Shown here: in pieces, positions 18,601 through 26,367 of the stretch | How positions within the stretch are numbered: the first letter of the stretch is position 1 | Layout: each line of letters begins with the position of its first letter | Notes under the pieces: model-generated | The model's input: only the letters and a program-made list of their open reading frames with translations | Database searches by the model: none | What the model was told of the DNA's origin: nothing | NCBI RefSeq assembly: GCF_016735595.1 | Contig: NZ_JAERRB010000015.1 | Span: 62,001 to 126,000 of the forward strand | Length of the DNA stretch: 64,000 bases | DNA from: Chryseolinea lacunae | Lineage (GTDB): Bacteria > Bacteroidota > Bacteroidia > Cytophagales > Cyclobacteriaceae | Reading direction: 5' to 3' | Translations under genes and position numbers: made by a program

Positions 18601-18765
18601 ACGTCGCTGGGCATAGCCGTGGTTGGCGGGCTGGTGTTTGCCGGCTTGCTCACGCTCTATGTGATCCCTTCGGTATACTCTTATTTCTCACGCCCCTATG
18701 CCAAGAAGGCACATGCCAACACGTTGCCCACCCAACCCGGTGCGGAAAATGTTGTTGTGGCCTGA
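15637..18765 (+). CDS. RND efflux pump, HAE1 family
   Basis: A 1042-residue AcrB-like inner-membrane proton antiporter. The N-terminus ISRPVLAGVMSVLLILFGIVGY is the first of twelve helices. Large periplasmic porter loops follow TM1 and TM7. The helix-4 signature GLVLAIGLVVDDAIVVLENI contains the adjacent Asp pair of the proton relay, near residues 404-405. A second cluster of helices is near 870-1020 (PILMTTLAMIFGTLPIAL). HAE1 pumps export hydrophobic or amphiphilic compounds, not metal ions; CusA-type Met residues were not sought in detail. It is the middle gene of an adaptor-pump-TolC operon. Confidence 0.95.
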   Translation: MSAISQISISRPVLAGVMSVLLILFGIVGYTFLGTREYPVTDSPLVTVTTVYPGASADIIASQVTKPLEEAIAEANGIRALSSTSREQVSIITVEFNLDADLEAAANDVRDKVSKSRQQLPADIEPTIVEKMGPPDFLVFLTVQSDTKSLEDVTDFVNINIKERLQSIPGVRLVDSYAGRKRAMRLRMDPVKLASYKLTPADVQNALQRENVDLPSGRIEGQNTEVTLRTSGRLVTEEDFNNMIIVEKGGAIVRFKDIGSAIMSSQNERTAMIVGEGNTARYGVGTGVQPQRGANSLAIVEEFKTRFDDIVKTAPKDYIISLGKDFTVPVRNSLSEVEETLLLAFGLVALIIFIFLRDWRSTIIPLVAIPVSIIAAFFIMYIGNFSINVLTLLGLVLAIGLVVDDAIVVLENIYSKIEQGMSPIEAARKGSDEIYFAVISTTVTLAAVFLPILFLGGITGKLFKEFAVVVAGSVLVSAFVALTLSPMMSAYLLKRDASQGWFYRKTEPWFVALNRGYEKSLHAFFKVRWLGFVILVASFGVAWYLLPILPSELAPLEDRSMIGLAVIAPEGTSYESMEETMKEINMYVSDSVPDLNGNRTYAGIAASIGTLVQPVNGGFQWVFLKDPKDRKSGLTQQQVYEKLVAASAKFRNVIIIPIQIPTIGGFSSSQPLQYVVQAPDLKSLIDVMPKIMGEVYQSKKLSFQDPDFKINRPEIGITIDRQRAAQAGISTQEIGRTLQLALSGRRYGYFIYNDRQYEVIGQLDREERSAPADLRSLFLKAGNGEMVSLDNLVKLTESVSPPAIYRYNQSYSATISATPAPGVSLGEAIAEMDGITQKVLPKGFRTALAGQSRDYAESSSSLVFAFIFAIILIYLVLAAQFESLIDPFIILLTVPMALTGALLSLWITNQSVNIFSEIGIIMLIGLITKNGILIVEFANQRKEEGESVSEAVLSAATSRFRPILMTTLAMIFGTLPIALSLGTSSGSRTSLGIAVVGGLVFAGLLTLYVIPSVYSYFSRPYAKKAHANTLPTQPGAENVVVA

Positions 18766-18791
18766 CCTGCATTCACACATCATCCAATTTT

Positions 18792-20129
18792 ATGAAACGA
18801 ACTACATTTTCTTTTTATAGTATACTTCTTCTGGCGCTCACGGCTTTCACAGCCGTGGCGCAGGAGCAGAAGTTGTCCCTGCAAGAAGCAGTCTCGCAGG
18901 CCATGGCCGACAACCCCGAGTTGAAAGCCAGTAAACTTGACATCGACAAATCGCAGCAGCAATTCATTGTGTCGCGCGCATTGTTCCTGCCGTCGGTGAA
19001 TGCCACAGCAGGGGTGAACCACTACTTTCAGTTGCCGCCCTTCTTTGGTTTCGGGGGCAATGATCCCGACAGCAAGAAAATAGGCTATGGTCGTTTTGGT
19101 GGTGAAGACCAGGGCACCGCGGCAATCACAGCGATACAGCCGTTGTTCAACCCGCTTGCCTATCCGTCGCTGCAACGCGCACGCCTGCAGGAACGCGAGA
19201 GCGGCATTGCCCTGAACGGCAAACAAACAGAAGTGATCTCGCAGGTGAAACAAACCTACTTGCAGTTGCTGGTGGTGAACGAACGGCTGCGCTTGCAGAA
19301 AGAAAGCATCAGCCGGAACGAACGCGCGCTGAAAGATTCGCGCTCGTTGTTGTTGCAAGGCAAAGCCCTTCGCGTGGACACGCTGCGTGCCTACACCTCG
19401 GTGAAAAATCTGGAACCGGAGTTGTTGAAACTGAACTATGCGCTCGAAACCGGCAAGCTTCAATTGAAAGCCCTGCTGGGCCTGGACTCGACCAAGCAAA
19501 TTGCGTTAACCGATTCGCTTGTGGTGCCTTCGCCCGGTTCGCTTCCCGACGAGGAAGAAGTCTATAACGCGGCGCGTAACAACAATGCATCCTATCGCCT
19601 GTTGGAAGTGCAACAGCTCATGCAGGAACAACAAGTCAAGATCGCATCGGCGGCCCGTAAGCCAACCGTTGCAGCTATTGGTCAGTATCAGGTGCAAACC
19701 CAAACCAACAGTTTTGAATATGGCAACGCATACTATCCGACGAGCTCATTTGTAGGGCTTCAGGTGTCGGTGCCGCTGTTTAATGGTTTCAGCAACGCGG
19801 CCAAAGTGAAACAGGCATCGTTGACCAAATCGCAATCGGCATTGCGACTGAACGATGCCTATGAACAACTGCGCGCCCAAGTGCACAAGGCTGTGGCCGA
19901 CTGCGACGCGTCGGTGGACCGGATTCGCACCGCCGTGGTGGTGAACGAAACGGCCAAGCTCAGCTATGACATGATTCAGTTTCGCTACTCACGCGGCGTG
20001 TCGTCGCGGCTCGAGCTGACGGACGCAGAACTGGCGTTGACGGTATCGCAATCAAATTACCTGGAAGCGGTCTACGACTACTTGTCGGCCCGCATCGCCC
20101 TGTTCAAACTGATGGGTCAGGTGGAATAA
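18792..20129 (+). CDS. TolC-family outer-membrane efflux channel
   Basis: A 445-residue outer-membrane factor with a signal peptide ending AVAQE (about residue 22). It shows the two-fold internal repeat of helical coiled-coil hairpins typical of TolC. LSLQEAVSQAMADNPELKASK opens the first repeat, and LEVQQLMQEQQVKIASAARKP with FVGLQVSVPLFNGF opens the second. It completes the tripartite efflux system 26 bp after the pump gene. It is followed by a strong terminator, so the transcript should end here. Confidence 0.93.
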   Translation: MKRTTFSFYSILLLALTAFTAVAQEQKLSLQEAVSQAMADNPELKASKLDIDKSQQQFIVSRALFLPSVNATAGVNHYFQLPPFFGFGGNDPDSKKIGYGRFGGEDQGTAAITAIQPLFNPLAYPSLQRARLQERESGIALNGKQTEVISQVKQTYLQLLVVNERLRLQKESISRNERALKDSRSLLLQGKALRVDTLRAYTSVKNLEPELLKLNYALETGKLQLKALLGLDSTKQIALTDSLVVPSPGSLPDEEEVYNAARNNNASYRLLEVQQLMQEQQVKIASAARKPTVAAIGQYQVQTQTNSFEYGNAYYPTSSFVGLQVSVPLFNGFSNAAKVKQASLTKSQSALRLNDAYEQLRAQVHKAVADCDASVDRIRTAVVVNETAKLSYDMIQFRYSRGVSSRLELTDAELALTVSQSNYLEAVYDYLSARIALFKLMGQVE

Positions 20130-20135
20130 TATCAA

Positions 20136-20153
20136 CCAAAGGACTCTCTTTGG
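20136..20153 (+). other. Short hairpin after the TolC gene
   Basis: CCAAAG (20136-20141) pairs with CTTTGG (20148-20153) around a 6-nt loop, six bases after the stop codon. No T-tract follows, so it may protect the 3' end or back up the terminator just downstream. Confidence 0.4.
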
Positions 20154-20157
20154 CTGG

Positions 20158-20192
20158 AAGGCTGCCCAATGCAAAAAGGGCGGCCTTTTTTT
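20158..20192 (+). terminator. Rho-independent terminator of the efflux operon
   Basis: A 10-bp stem, AAGGCTGCCC (20158-20167) with GGGCGGCCTT (20178-20187), has one G-T wobble and is followed by a run of T. It ends the adaptor-pump-TolC transcript. Confidence 0.88.
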
Positions 20193-20291
20193 GTGGGTGG
20201 AAAGTGTTTCCTATTTGGAATCTCGATGTGCGGCAAAAAAGTGATGTTGGCCGGTGCAAACCCGGAGGGTGTTATTGGGTTGGGATGGCCG

Positions 20292-20325
20292 TTTGCAGAA
20301 GTTACGCAGGGAGTTAGTATCTTTA
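20292..20325 (+). promoter_or_regulatory. Possible promoter of the TPR kinase gene
   Basis: TTTG at 20292-20295 is followed 22 bases later by TATCTTTA (20318-20325), one base from the Bacteroidota -7 consensus TAnnTTTG. It lies 22 bp before the kinase start and downstream of the efflux terminator. This is a pattern match by eye. Confidence 0.35.
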
Positions 20326-20347
20326 CTTTTCTACTTTCTTCAACGGC

Positions 20348-23053
20348 ATGCAACCTCACCGGAACGCGCAGCTCATCTTCAGTTTCCTGATTGTCTTCAC
20401 GGCTGTTTTGCATACACCCGGCCTTGCCCAAACCCGCGCCATCGCACGTTGGAAACTGGCGTTGGAGGCGGCGCAACAACCCGAAGAAAAAGCCGACTAT
20501 TGTTATCAGCTGGCCGAGGCGTTATACAGTCACAACCTGGAAGACGGCTTGGCCTATGCGCAGCAATCGCTTCAGTGGGCTCAGGATGGGGACTATAAAA
20601 AGGGAGAGGCACAGGCGTTAACATCCTTGGGAAAATATTATTTCTTCCGGGGCGACATGGTTGCGGCCGGGCAGCACTACCGAAAGGCACTGGCGCTTGC
20701 CGCGGGAAAGAATTGGGATGAGTATCCAGCCAAGACCTACCTCCGCCTCAACACCCTGCACCGCGTGATGGCGAATTTTGATTCTGCCCGTTTCTATCTC
20801 GACAAAACCGAACCCCTGCTGGCGCAACGCGCACCCGATGCGTTGGTGTCCAGTCTGTGGGAAAACCGGGGCTTGCTGGCCAACGCGTTTGCTCACAACG
20901 ACGAAGCCCTAGTGTGGCTGAAACGCGCCGCCCGTCTCAACCAAAGCCTGCGCGACAGCGTGAGGCTGGCCGATGTGTGGCGGGCGATCGGTGCTGTGTT
21001 CAAAGACATGTCGTCAAACGATTCTTCGTTTTATTATTACGACAAGGCCGAAGCCCTGGCCGTGAAAGTGAACGATCCGGTCATCCTCATGCTGCTGAAC
21101 CTGAACCGTGGCGAGACTAATTTTTCTACGGGCGCGTTCGAAAAGTCGATTCAAAACTATACGACCGCCGTCAACCTGTTGAAGGATCACAACTATAGCC
21201 TGTATTATGGCATCGCCTTGTTCAAGATCGGAGAGGTTCACGAAAACGAGGGCTCCTATCACACGGCCTATGAATATTTCTACAATGCGATCAAGGAATA
21301 CGAACGCATCAATGCCCGCCAGGAAATTCAGCGGACCTACACACAAATCGGGTGGTGTTATGTGTACCAGGACAATTTCAGCCAGGCCATGGAAAATGCG
21401 CAACATTCGCTGGCCATCGCGCAACAAATCGGCGACTCGGCCAGCATTGGGCAGAACCAGAACCTGGTGGGCTACATTCACTACAAGACCAAAAAATATG
21501 ACGACGCCCTCGCGTCATTCGAGCAAGCCATTACCATTCGCAAGAAAATAAAAGACTGGTATGGCTATGGGTTTTCACTATACAACTCTGCGCTCACCTA
21601 TCTCGAATTGCATCAATACCCCAAAGCACACGCATTGTTTCTGGAATCCATAGAAGTGGATAAGCGAGTGGGCAAGAAGATCGGTATTTTGTTCACCAGC
21701 AACACATTGGGGTTGCAATATGCCAAGGAGAGAAACTTCGCCTTGTCGGCCCACTATCTGGCGGAAGCCAATGCGCTGGCAAAATCAATTCCGGTAACCA
21801 CACAGTTGCTCAGCAACTATCAGAATTATATCTACCTCTATGAGGCAAAAAACGATCAGCGCAATGTCATTGTTTATTACAAGCTTTTTACGAAACTGAA
21901 AGACAGCCTGAACAATGAAATCAACGCCGGTCGCATAGCCAAAGCCGACGCGTTGTTCCAATTGCAAAAGAAGGCGAACGAAATTTTGCTGATGAACAAA
22001 GAGAGCGAATTGCAGCAGGACAGGATACGCATTCAACAGCGCGAGATCGTGTTTCAGCGGATGGTGATCGGTCTGGGCATCGTGGGCATTCTCATTCTTG
22101 GGATAGTGATCTTTGTTATCTACAGGTTGTTCCGCGCCAACAAAAAGTCGAAGGAACAACTGCACAAACAAAACTCCGAAATCATAGAACAGAAAGAAGA
22201 GATACAGGCACAGTCGGAAGAGCTTCAGGAGTCGAATGAAAAACTGTATGCGCTCAATGCAACGTTGAGCGAGAAGAACGAGGAAATCGAGATGCAGTCG
22301 GAAAAATTGAAAGTGGCCAACGACGCCCTCGAAGACGTGAACAACTCATTGGAAAAAAGGGTTGACGACCGCACCAGGGAACTGAACAAGGCCTATCACG
22401 AACTGGAAACATTTTTCTATCACACCTCGCACGACTTCCGCAGACCACTCACTACCTATCTGGGTTTGGTAGAACTGGCCAACGCGACGCTCACCGACCA
22501 ACAAGCGCTGTATTTATTCGACAAGATAAAACAAACCACCATCGGGCTGGACAGCATGTTGATGAAACTGCAATCTATCAGCAATGTGAACTATCATGAC
22601 CTGGAGGCCGCGGTTGACCTGGAGCCGTTGCTGAAAGCCTGCGTTGCCAAGTTTGGCGACGACATCGACTGCAAGCAGATCGCAGTGTCGGTGAGCACCA
22701 CGGCGAAACACGTGCAGTCCAACCCATTCCTGCTCACGGTTATTGTGGAAAACCTGGTGGACAATGCCATCCAGTTCAGCCATCCCCAAAATCCACAACT
22801 CACGGTGCTTGCCCGGGCCGTGAGCGATGGCGTGGAAATTTTGGTGAGCGACAACGGGCAGGGAATCGATGATCGGTTGAAGCCCCGTATCTTTGAAATG
22901 TACTACCGCGCCAACGCGTCGTCAAAGGGCAACGGGTTGGGGCTGTACATTGTGAAGCGGGCGGTAGAAAAGATCGGGGGCACCATTTCGTTCACCAGTG
23001 TGCTGCATCAGGGCTCGTGCTTCACCGTGAAGGTGCCGTCGAAAAAGGGTTAG
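20348..23053 (+). CDS. TPR-containing sensor histidine kinase
   Basis: A 901-residue membrane kinase. The signal segment ends near GLAQ. About 480 residues of tetratricopeptide repeats follow (for example SIGQNQNLVGYIHYKTKKYDD), giving a periplasmic protein-interaction sensor. One membrane helix is at about 572-595 and a long coiled coil runs to about residue 680. The catalytic core has phospho-acceptor His695 (HTSHDFRRPL), an N-box (ENLVDNAIQF), a G1 box (DNGQGID) and a G2 box (GNGLGLYIV). No receiver domain or response-regulator gene is adjacent, so it is an orphan kinase. The gene ends 4 bp into the convergent isomerase gene. Confidence 0.92.
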   Translation: MQPHRNAQLIFSFLIVFTAVLHTPGLAQTRAIARWKLALEAAQQPEEKADYCYQLAEALYSHNLEDGLAYAQQSLQWAQDGDYKKGEAQALTSLGKYYFFRGDMVAAGQHYRKALALAAGKNWDEYPAKTYLRLNTLHRVMANFDSARFYLDKTEPLLAQRAPDALVSSLWENRGLLANAFAHNDEALVWLKRAARLNQSLRDSVRLADVWRAIGAVFKDMSSNDSSFYYYDKAEALAVKVNDPVILMLLNLNRGETNFSTGAFEKSIQNYTTAVNLLKDHNYSLYYGIALFKIGEVHENEGSYHTAYEYFYNAIKEYERINARQEIQRTYTQIGWCYVYQDNFSQAMENAQHSLAIAQQIGDSASIGQNQNLVGYIHYKTKKYDDALASFEQAITIRKKIKDWYGYGFSLYNSALTYLELHQYPKAHALFLESIEVDKRVGKKIGILFTSNTLGLQYAKERNFALSAHYLAEANALAKSIPVTTQLLSNYQNYIYLYEAKNDQRNVIVYYKLFTKLKDSLNNEINAGRIAKADALFQLQKKANEILLMNKESELQQDRIRIQQREIVFQRMVIGLGIVGILILGIVIFVIYRLFRANKKSKEQLHKQNSEIIEQKEEIQAQSEELQESNEKLYALNATLSEKNEEIEMQSEKLKVANDALEDVNNSLEKRVDDRTRELNKAYHELETFFYHTSHDFRRPLTTYLGLVELANATLTDQQALYLFDKIKQTTIGLDSMLMKLQSISNVNYHDLEAAVDLEPLLKACVAKFGDDIDCKQIAVSVSTTAKHVQSNPFLLTVIVENLVDNAIQFSHPQNPQLTVLARAVSDGVEILVSDNGQGIDDRLKPRIFEMYYRANASSKGNGLGLYIVKRAVEKIGGTISFTSVLHQGSCFTVKVPSKKG

Positions 23054-24021
23054 GCCTCCTGTATCATCTTGCGAAACAGGGCCAGGTCTTTCTTCATGGC
23101 GGCGATCACTTCTTCTTTGGGTTTTGTCAGTGTCGTCCCGCCATTCTCAGCGCCTCCCAAATCATATTCATAGTGAAGCGATGCCGGCACGCGCACACCG
23201 TAGCGTTTCAGCAATGCAAAATATTTTTTGAAATCGATCAGGCCTTCGCCAACCGGGGTGGTTTGGGATGCCCACTTGCCGTCTTTCTTTGTCCACTGAA
23301 AATCTTTGAGGTCTATGGACCGGATGTAGGGCGCGATCAGCTTCAGGCCCGTAGACCAGGCGTTAAACCCTTCCACGCTGGCGTGCATGATGTCATACTG
23401 CGACCCGAGCCATGCAGAGTTCACCTCGGCCAGCACGCGCTGCAAATCCCAGATGGCGGCACCGAAGTATGTGCCGGAGTGGTTTTGATATTCTCCTGAG
23501 ATGCCATACTTCTCATTGAGTTGTGCCAACGCTTTGAGTGTGTCGCGTTTTGTTTTCAGATCGTCGTCGATGGTTTTTTTGTCGTCGTAGCTGAGCCAAC
23601 CCATGCGGTAGTGGCGGATGCCCAGCGCGCTGGCGGTCTTCAGGATCTTTTCGGTGTGCGGTTCGTCGGCGGCCCCGATGGCCGTTGTCATCATATAAAC
23701 TTTCAGGCCGGCTTTCTGGACGGCTTCTACAGCCTTGGGCAAGTCGGTTTCCACATTTTCAGGAAGCACGTGACCCAGCGGGCGAACGGTGAGATCAACA
23801 CCATCGAAACCTATTTCAGCAGCGGTCTTTGCCATGGCCGTATAGTCGAGCCATTGAAGATTCTTTGAGAAGATGCTTATCTTAAATGCTTCGTCTGCTT
23901 TTGGCACAGGCCGTGCGGGTGAGCTGTGTTTTTCCGGTGCAGCGGTTGCTTGCAGGGTGGACGTGATGCCGGCCGTGGCCATGAGCGATTGTGCGATGAA
24001 GTTTCGTCGTGCTATTTTCAT
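23050..24021 (-). CDS. Exported sugar phosphate isomerase/epimerase-like TIM-barrel protein
   Basis: A 323-residue xylose-isomerase-like (AP_endonuc_2) TIM barrel. A twin-arginine type N-terminus (ARRNFIAQSLMATAG) suggests Tat export of a folded, metal-loaded enzyme. Barrel signatures include AAEIGFDGVDLTV, KYGISGEYQNH with a likely metal or substrate Glu, SQYDIMHA and IRSIDLKDF. Such proteins isomerise or epimerise sugars, inositols or keto-sugars; the substrate cannot be read. The stop overlaps the convergent kinase stop. It is divergent from the GH20 gene, so it may serve the same pathway. Confidence 0.83.
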   Translation of the reverse strand: MKIARRNFIAQSLMATAGITSTLQATAAPEKHSSPARPVPKADEAFKISIFSKNLQWLDYTAMAKTAAEIGFDGVDLTVRPLGHVLPENVETDLPKAVEAVQKAGLKVYMMTTAIGAADEPHTEKILKTASALGIRHYRMGWLSYDDKKTIDDDLKTKRDTLKALAQLNEKYGISGEYQNHSGTYFGAAIWDLQRVLAEVNSAWLGSQYDIMHASVEGFNAWSTGLKLIAPYIRSIDLKDFQWTKKDGKWASQTTPVGEGLIDFKKYFALLKRYGVRVPASLHYEYDLGGAENGGTTLTKPKEEVIAAMKKDLALFRKMIQEA

Positions 24022-24262
24022 GTGATGAAAATAGCAAGTTTAAAATGAAATGCGAAAGGTGTCGGGATGACGCGGTGTAAAGTTTTTTGTGATGACAGGA
24101 GAATTTGCTGCCGGTGACCACTCAACCTTTGTATTGACTGATGAAATAAAATAATCCACCGTCCCGGCTTCGTTGAAGATTTTTTGATGAGAAACACTGG
24201 GCGACTGTCTCCTGAGAACGAAGACGGGTCTGTGACGTAGCGATCAACCTAATCCAGAATAC
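24022..24262. other. Divergent promoter region between isomerase and GH20 genes
   Basis: This 241-bp gap must hold divergent promoters. No hairpin terminator, small gene or clear TTTG/TAnnTTTG pair was recognised. Confidence 0.4.
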
Positions 24263-26353
24263 ATGAAACCGGGCATCAAGCTTTGTATTGCACTAGTGTT
24301 AGTCACCCTCCATGCGGCCGCCGGCGACCTTGCTGATTTTCAAAAGCATTTCAGAATTTTGCCACACCCCCAGAAGATCGAACTGCTGACGGGTGCAGGC
24401 CTGAGCGCTACAACGCTCCGGGGATTTTACCTGGCCAACGGTGGCGAACGCCCCATCCTGCCAACGGCGCTGGCGGGCCTGCCGTTGCGAAAAACGGGAG
24501 GGGCAGGCATGTTGACATTGAAACTGCAACCCGACCTGGCGCTGCCCTCGGATGAAGGGTATGTGCTGGAAATTTCCGGCGGGCAAGCAACCATCCTGGG
24601 TCGGCAAAATGTGGGATTGTTCTATGGCCTCCAAACGCTAGGACAACTGCTGGAAGATGCCCGCGATCAGCAACTGGAAATTCCTGCGTGCCGCATCACC
24701 GACTATCCCGAGATCGCCTACCGCGCCATTCACCTCGACATGAAACACCACCTGGAAGCAGGACATTATTATTATAGTATCATCGACCGCCTGGCCAGCA
24801 TAAAAGTGAATGCCATCATCATCGAATTTGAAGACAAGCTTCGTTACCGGAAAGCACCGCTGGTCGGCGCCGCCAACGCCATCTCTATTGAAGAGTTTGC
24901 CGCCATCAGTCAGTATGCACACGAGCGGCATGTAGAGATCAGTCCGTTGGTGCAAGGACTTGGTCATGCGTCGTTCATTTTGAAACATGAGGCTTATGCA
25001 AAGCTGCGTGACGACCCCGCATCCGACTGGGTGTTTGATCCGCTGAACCCCGAAACCTACGATGTACAGTTTGCTTTATACGAAGATGCCATGAAGGCAA
25101 CACCCTATGGAAAATACCTGCACGTGGGAGGCGATGAAGTGGGATCGTTGGGAAAATCAGAACGCAACAAACAGTCGGGCATGAAGCCGTTGGAGCTTCA
25201 AATGTTGTGGCTGAAAAAAGTAACAGACTTTGCCGTGGCACACAATCGTATTCCCATTTTTTGGGACGACATGGTGTTCAAGCTCGCCGACCTTTATGAA
25301 ACCACATATGACGCCAGCATCCCGGTGGAGCAGGTAAATGCGCGGTGGCAAAACAATCAATCGTTGCTGGAAAAGAACATAGCCTTGTTTCCAAAAACCT
25401 GTGTTTACATGCGTTGGAACTACGACGACCCGACGCTTCCCGGAAACCAACGGGCCATCGACTGGTATAACGCGCATGCGTTGAAAGCCATGGCGGCCAC
25501 CTCAGCCCAACCCATCTACCCGATGCTGCCGCGGAACCAATCAAACTTCAAACCCATCAAAGACTATTGTCGGCTCACATCCGAAAAAAAGATGGCGGGC
25601 ATTCTCTGCACAGCGTGGGACGATTGCGCTGTGCACTTCGAAACCATCTGGCGCGGTCTCTACGACTTTGGGTTGTTCAGCTGGAACTATGAAGACGTGC
25701 CCATGGCCGAAGCGCATGCCGACTTCCGTCAACGTTTCTATTCGCCGGCGCTGGCAGAGCCATCTGCCGATTTTCAGGATGCTTTGGAAGACGCGCTGAA
25801 GTTTTGGGAAACAGCTTTGTTGAAAGAGGGCGATCGCGACAACTATCACAAAGATTTTAAACTGGTGGATCTTCCGGACGCAAAGAAGCCGGGCGCGTGG
25901 AGTGCGGCCTACAAAACAAAACTGGACGGTGCCCGGCAGGCGGTTCAGAAATACACCGTTATCCAGGACAAAATCAGGAAGGCGCAGGAAGTGACCAACC
26001 GAAACCAATATGCGCTCGACGTGATGGAACAGATCAACACTCTGCAGATCTTTTCGGCGCGGCAATTGATTTTGCTGGAACAGCTTGACAAAGCCCCGGC
26101 CAACCAACGCAAAGCCGTCGCGGCGCAATTGATGGCCTACACAAAAAGTTTTGAAGCGGTGCGGAAGCAGTTCGAGAAGGTGTATGGTGAAACCCGCATA
26201 CTCGGCAATCCGGAAGGTTATCAGCTCGATTCCAATTTTCACCATCACCTGGCCAACGGTACCAACAACACCGACTGGATGTATGTGTATGAGTTGGCTA
26301 TGAATAAGAAAGTGGAAGAGTGGCTTTCACGTCAGGCGTTGACAAACGACTAA
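24263..26353 (+). CDS. GH20 beta-N-acetylhexosaminidase
   Basis: A 696-residue secreted glycosidase. The signal peptide ends near LHAAAG. An N-terminal GH20b-like domain (residues about 25-145, GYVLEISGGQATILG, GLFYGLQTLGQLL) precedes the TIM barrel. HVGGDEVG carries the catalytic Asp291-Glu292 pair of GH20, which uses substrate-assisted catalysis through the N-acetyl group. The enzyme removes terminal beta-GlcNAc or beta-GalNAc. The C-terminal ~170 residues are helical and of unknown role. The next gene starts 14 bp downstream, so these glycosidases are probably co-transcribed. Confidence 0.9.
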   Translation: MKPGIKLCIALVLVTLHAAAGDLADFQKHFRILPHPQKIELLTGAGLSATTLRGFYLANGGERPILPTALAGLPLRKTGGAGMLTLKLQPDLALPSDEGYVLEISGGQATILGRQNVGLFYGLQTLGQLLEDARDQQLEIPACRITDYPEIAYRAIHLDMKHHLEAGHYYYSIIDRLASIKVNAIIIEFEDKLRYRKAPLVGAANAISIEEFAAISQYAHERHVEISPLVQGLGHASFILKHEAYAKLRDDPASDWVFDPLNPETYDVQFALYEDAMKATPYGKYLHVGGDEVGSLGKSERNKQSGMKPLELQMLWLKKVTDFAVAHNRIPIFWDDMVFKLADLYETTYDASIPVEQVNARWQNNQSLLEKNIALFPKTCVYMRWNYDDPTLPGNQRAIDWYNAHALKAMAATSAQPIYPMLPRNQSNFKPIKDYCRLTSEKKMAGILCTAWDDCAVHFETIWRGLYDFGLFSWNYEDVPMAEAHADFRQRFYSPALAEPSADFQDALEDALKFWETALLKEGDRDNYHKDFKLVDLPDAKKPGAWSAAYKTKLDGARQAVQKYTVIQDKIRKAQEVTNRNQYALDVMEQINTLQIFSARQLILLEQLDKAPANQRKAVAAQLMAYTKSFEAVRKQFEKVYGETRILGNPEGYQLDSNFHHHLANGTNNTDWMYVYELAMNKKVEEWLSRQALTND

Positions 26354-26367
26354 ACCCCAGGTCTATC

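Noticed and set aside
20169-20390. Plus-strand frame of 73 codons after the efflux operon
   Set aside because: It starts inside the terminator loop and overlaps the kinase signal peptide; no family resemblance.
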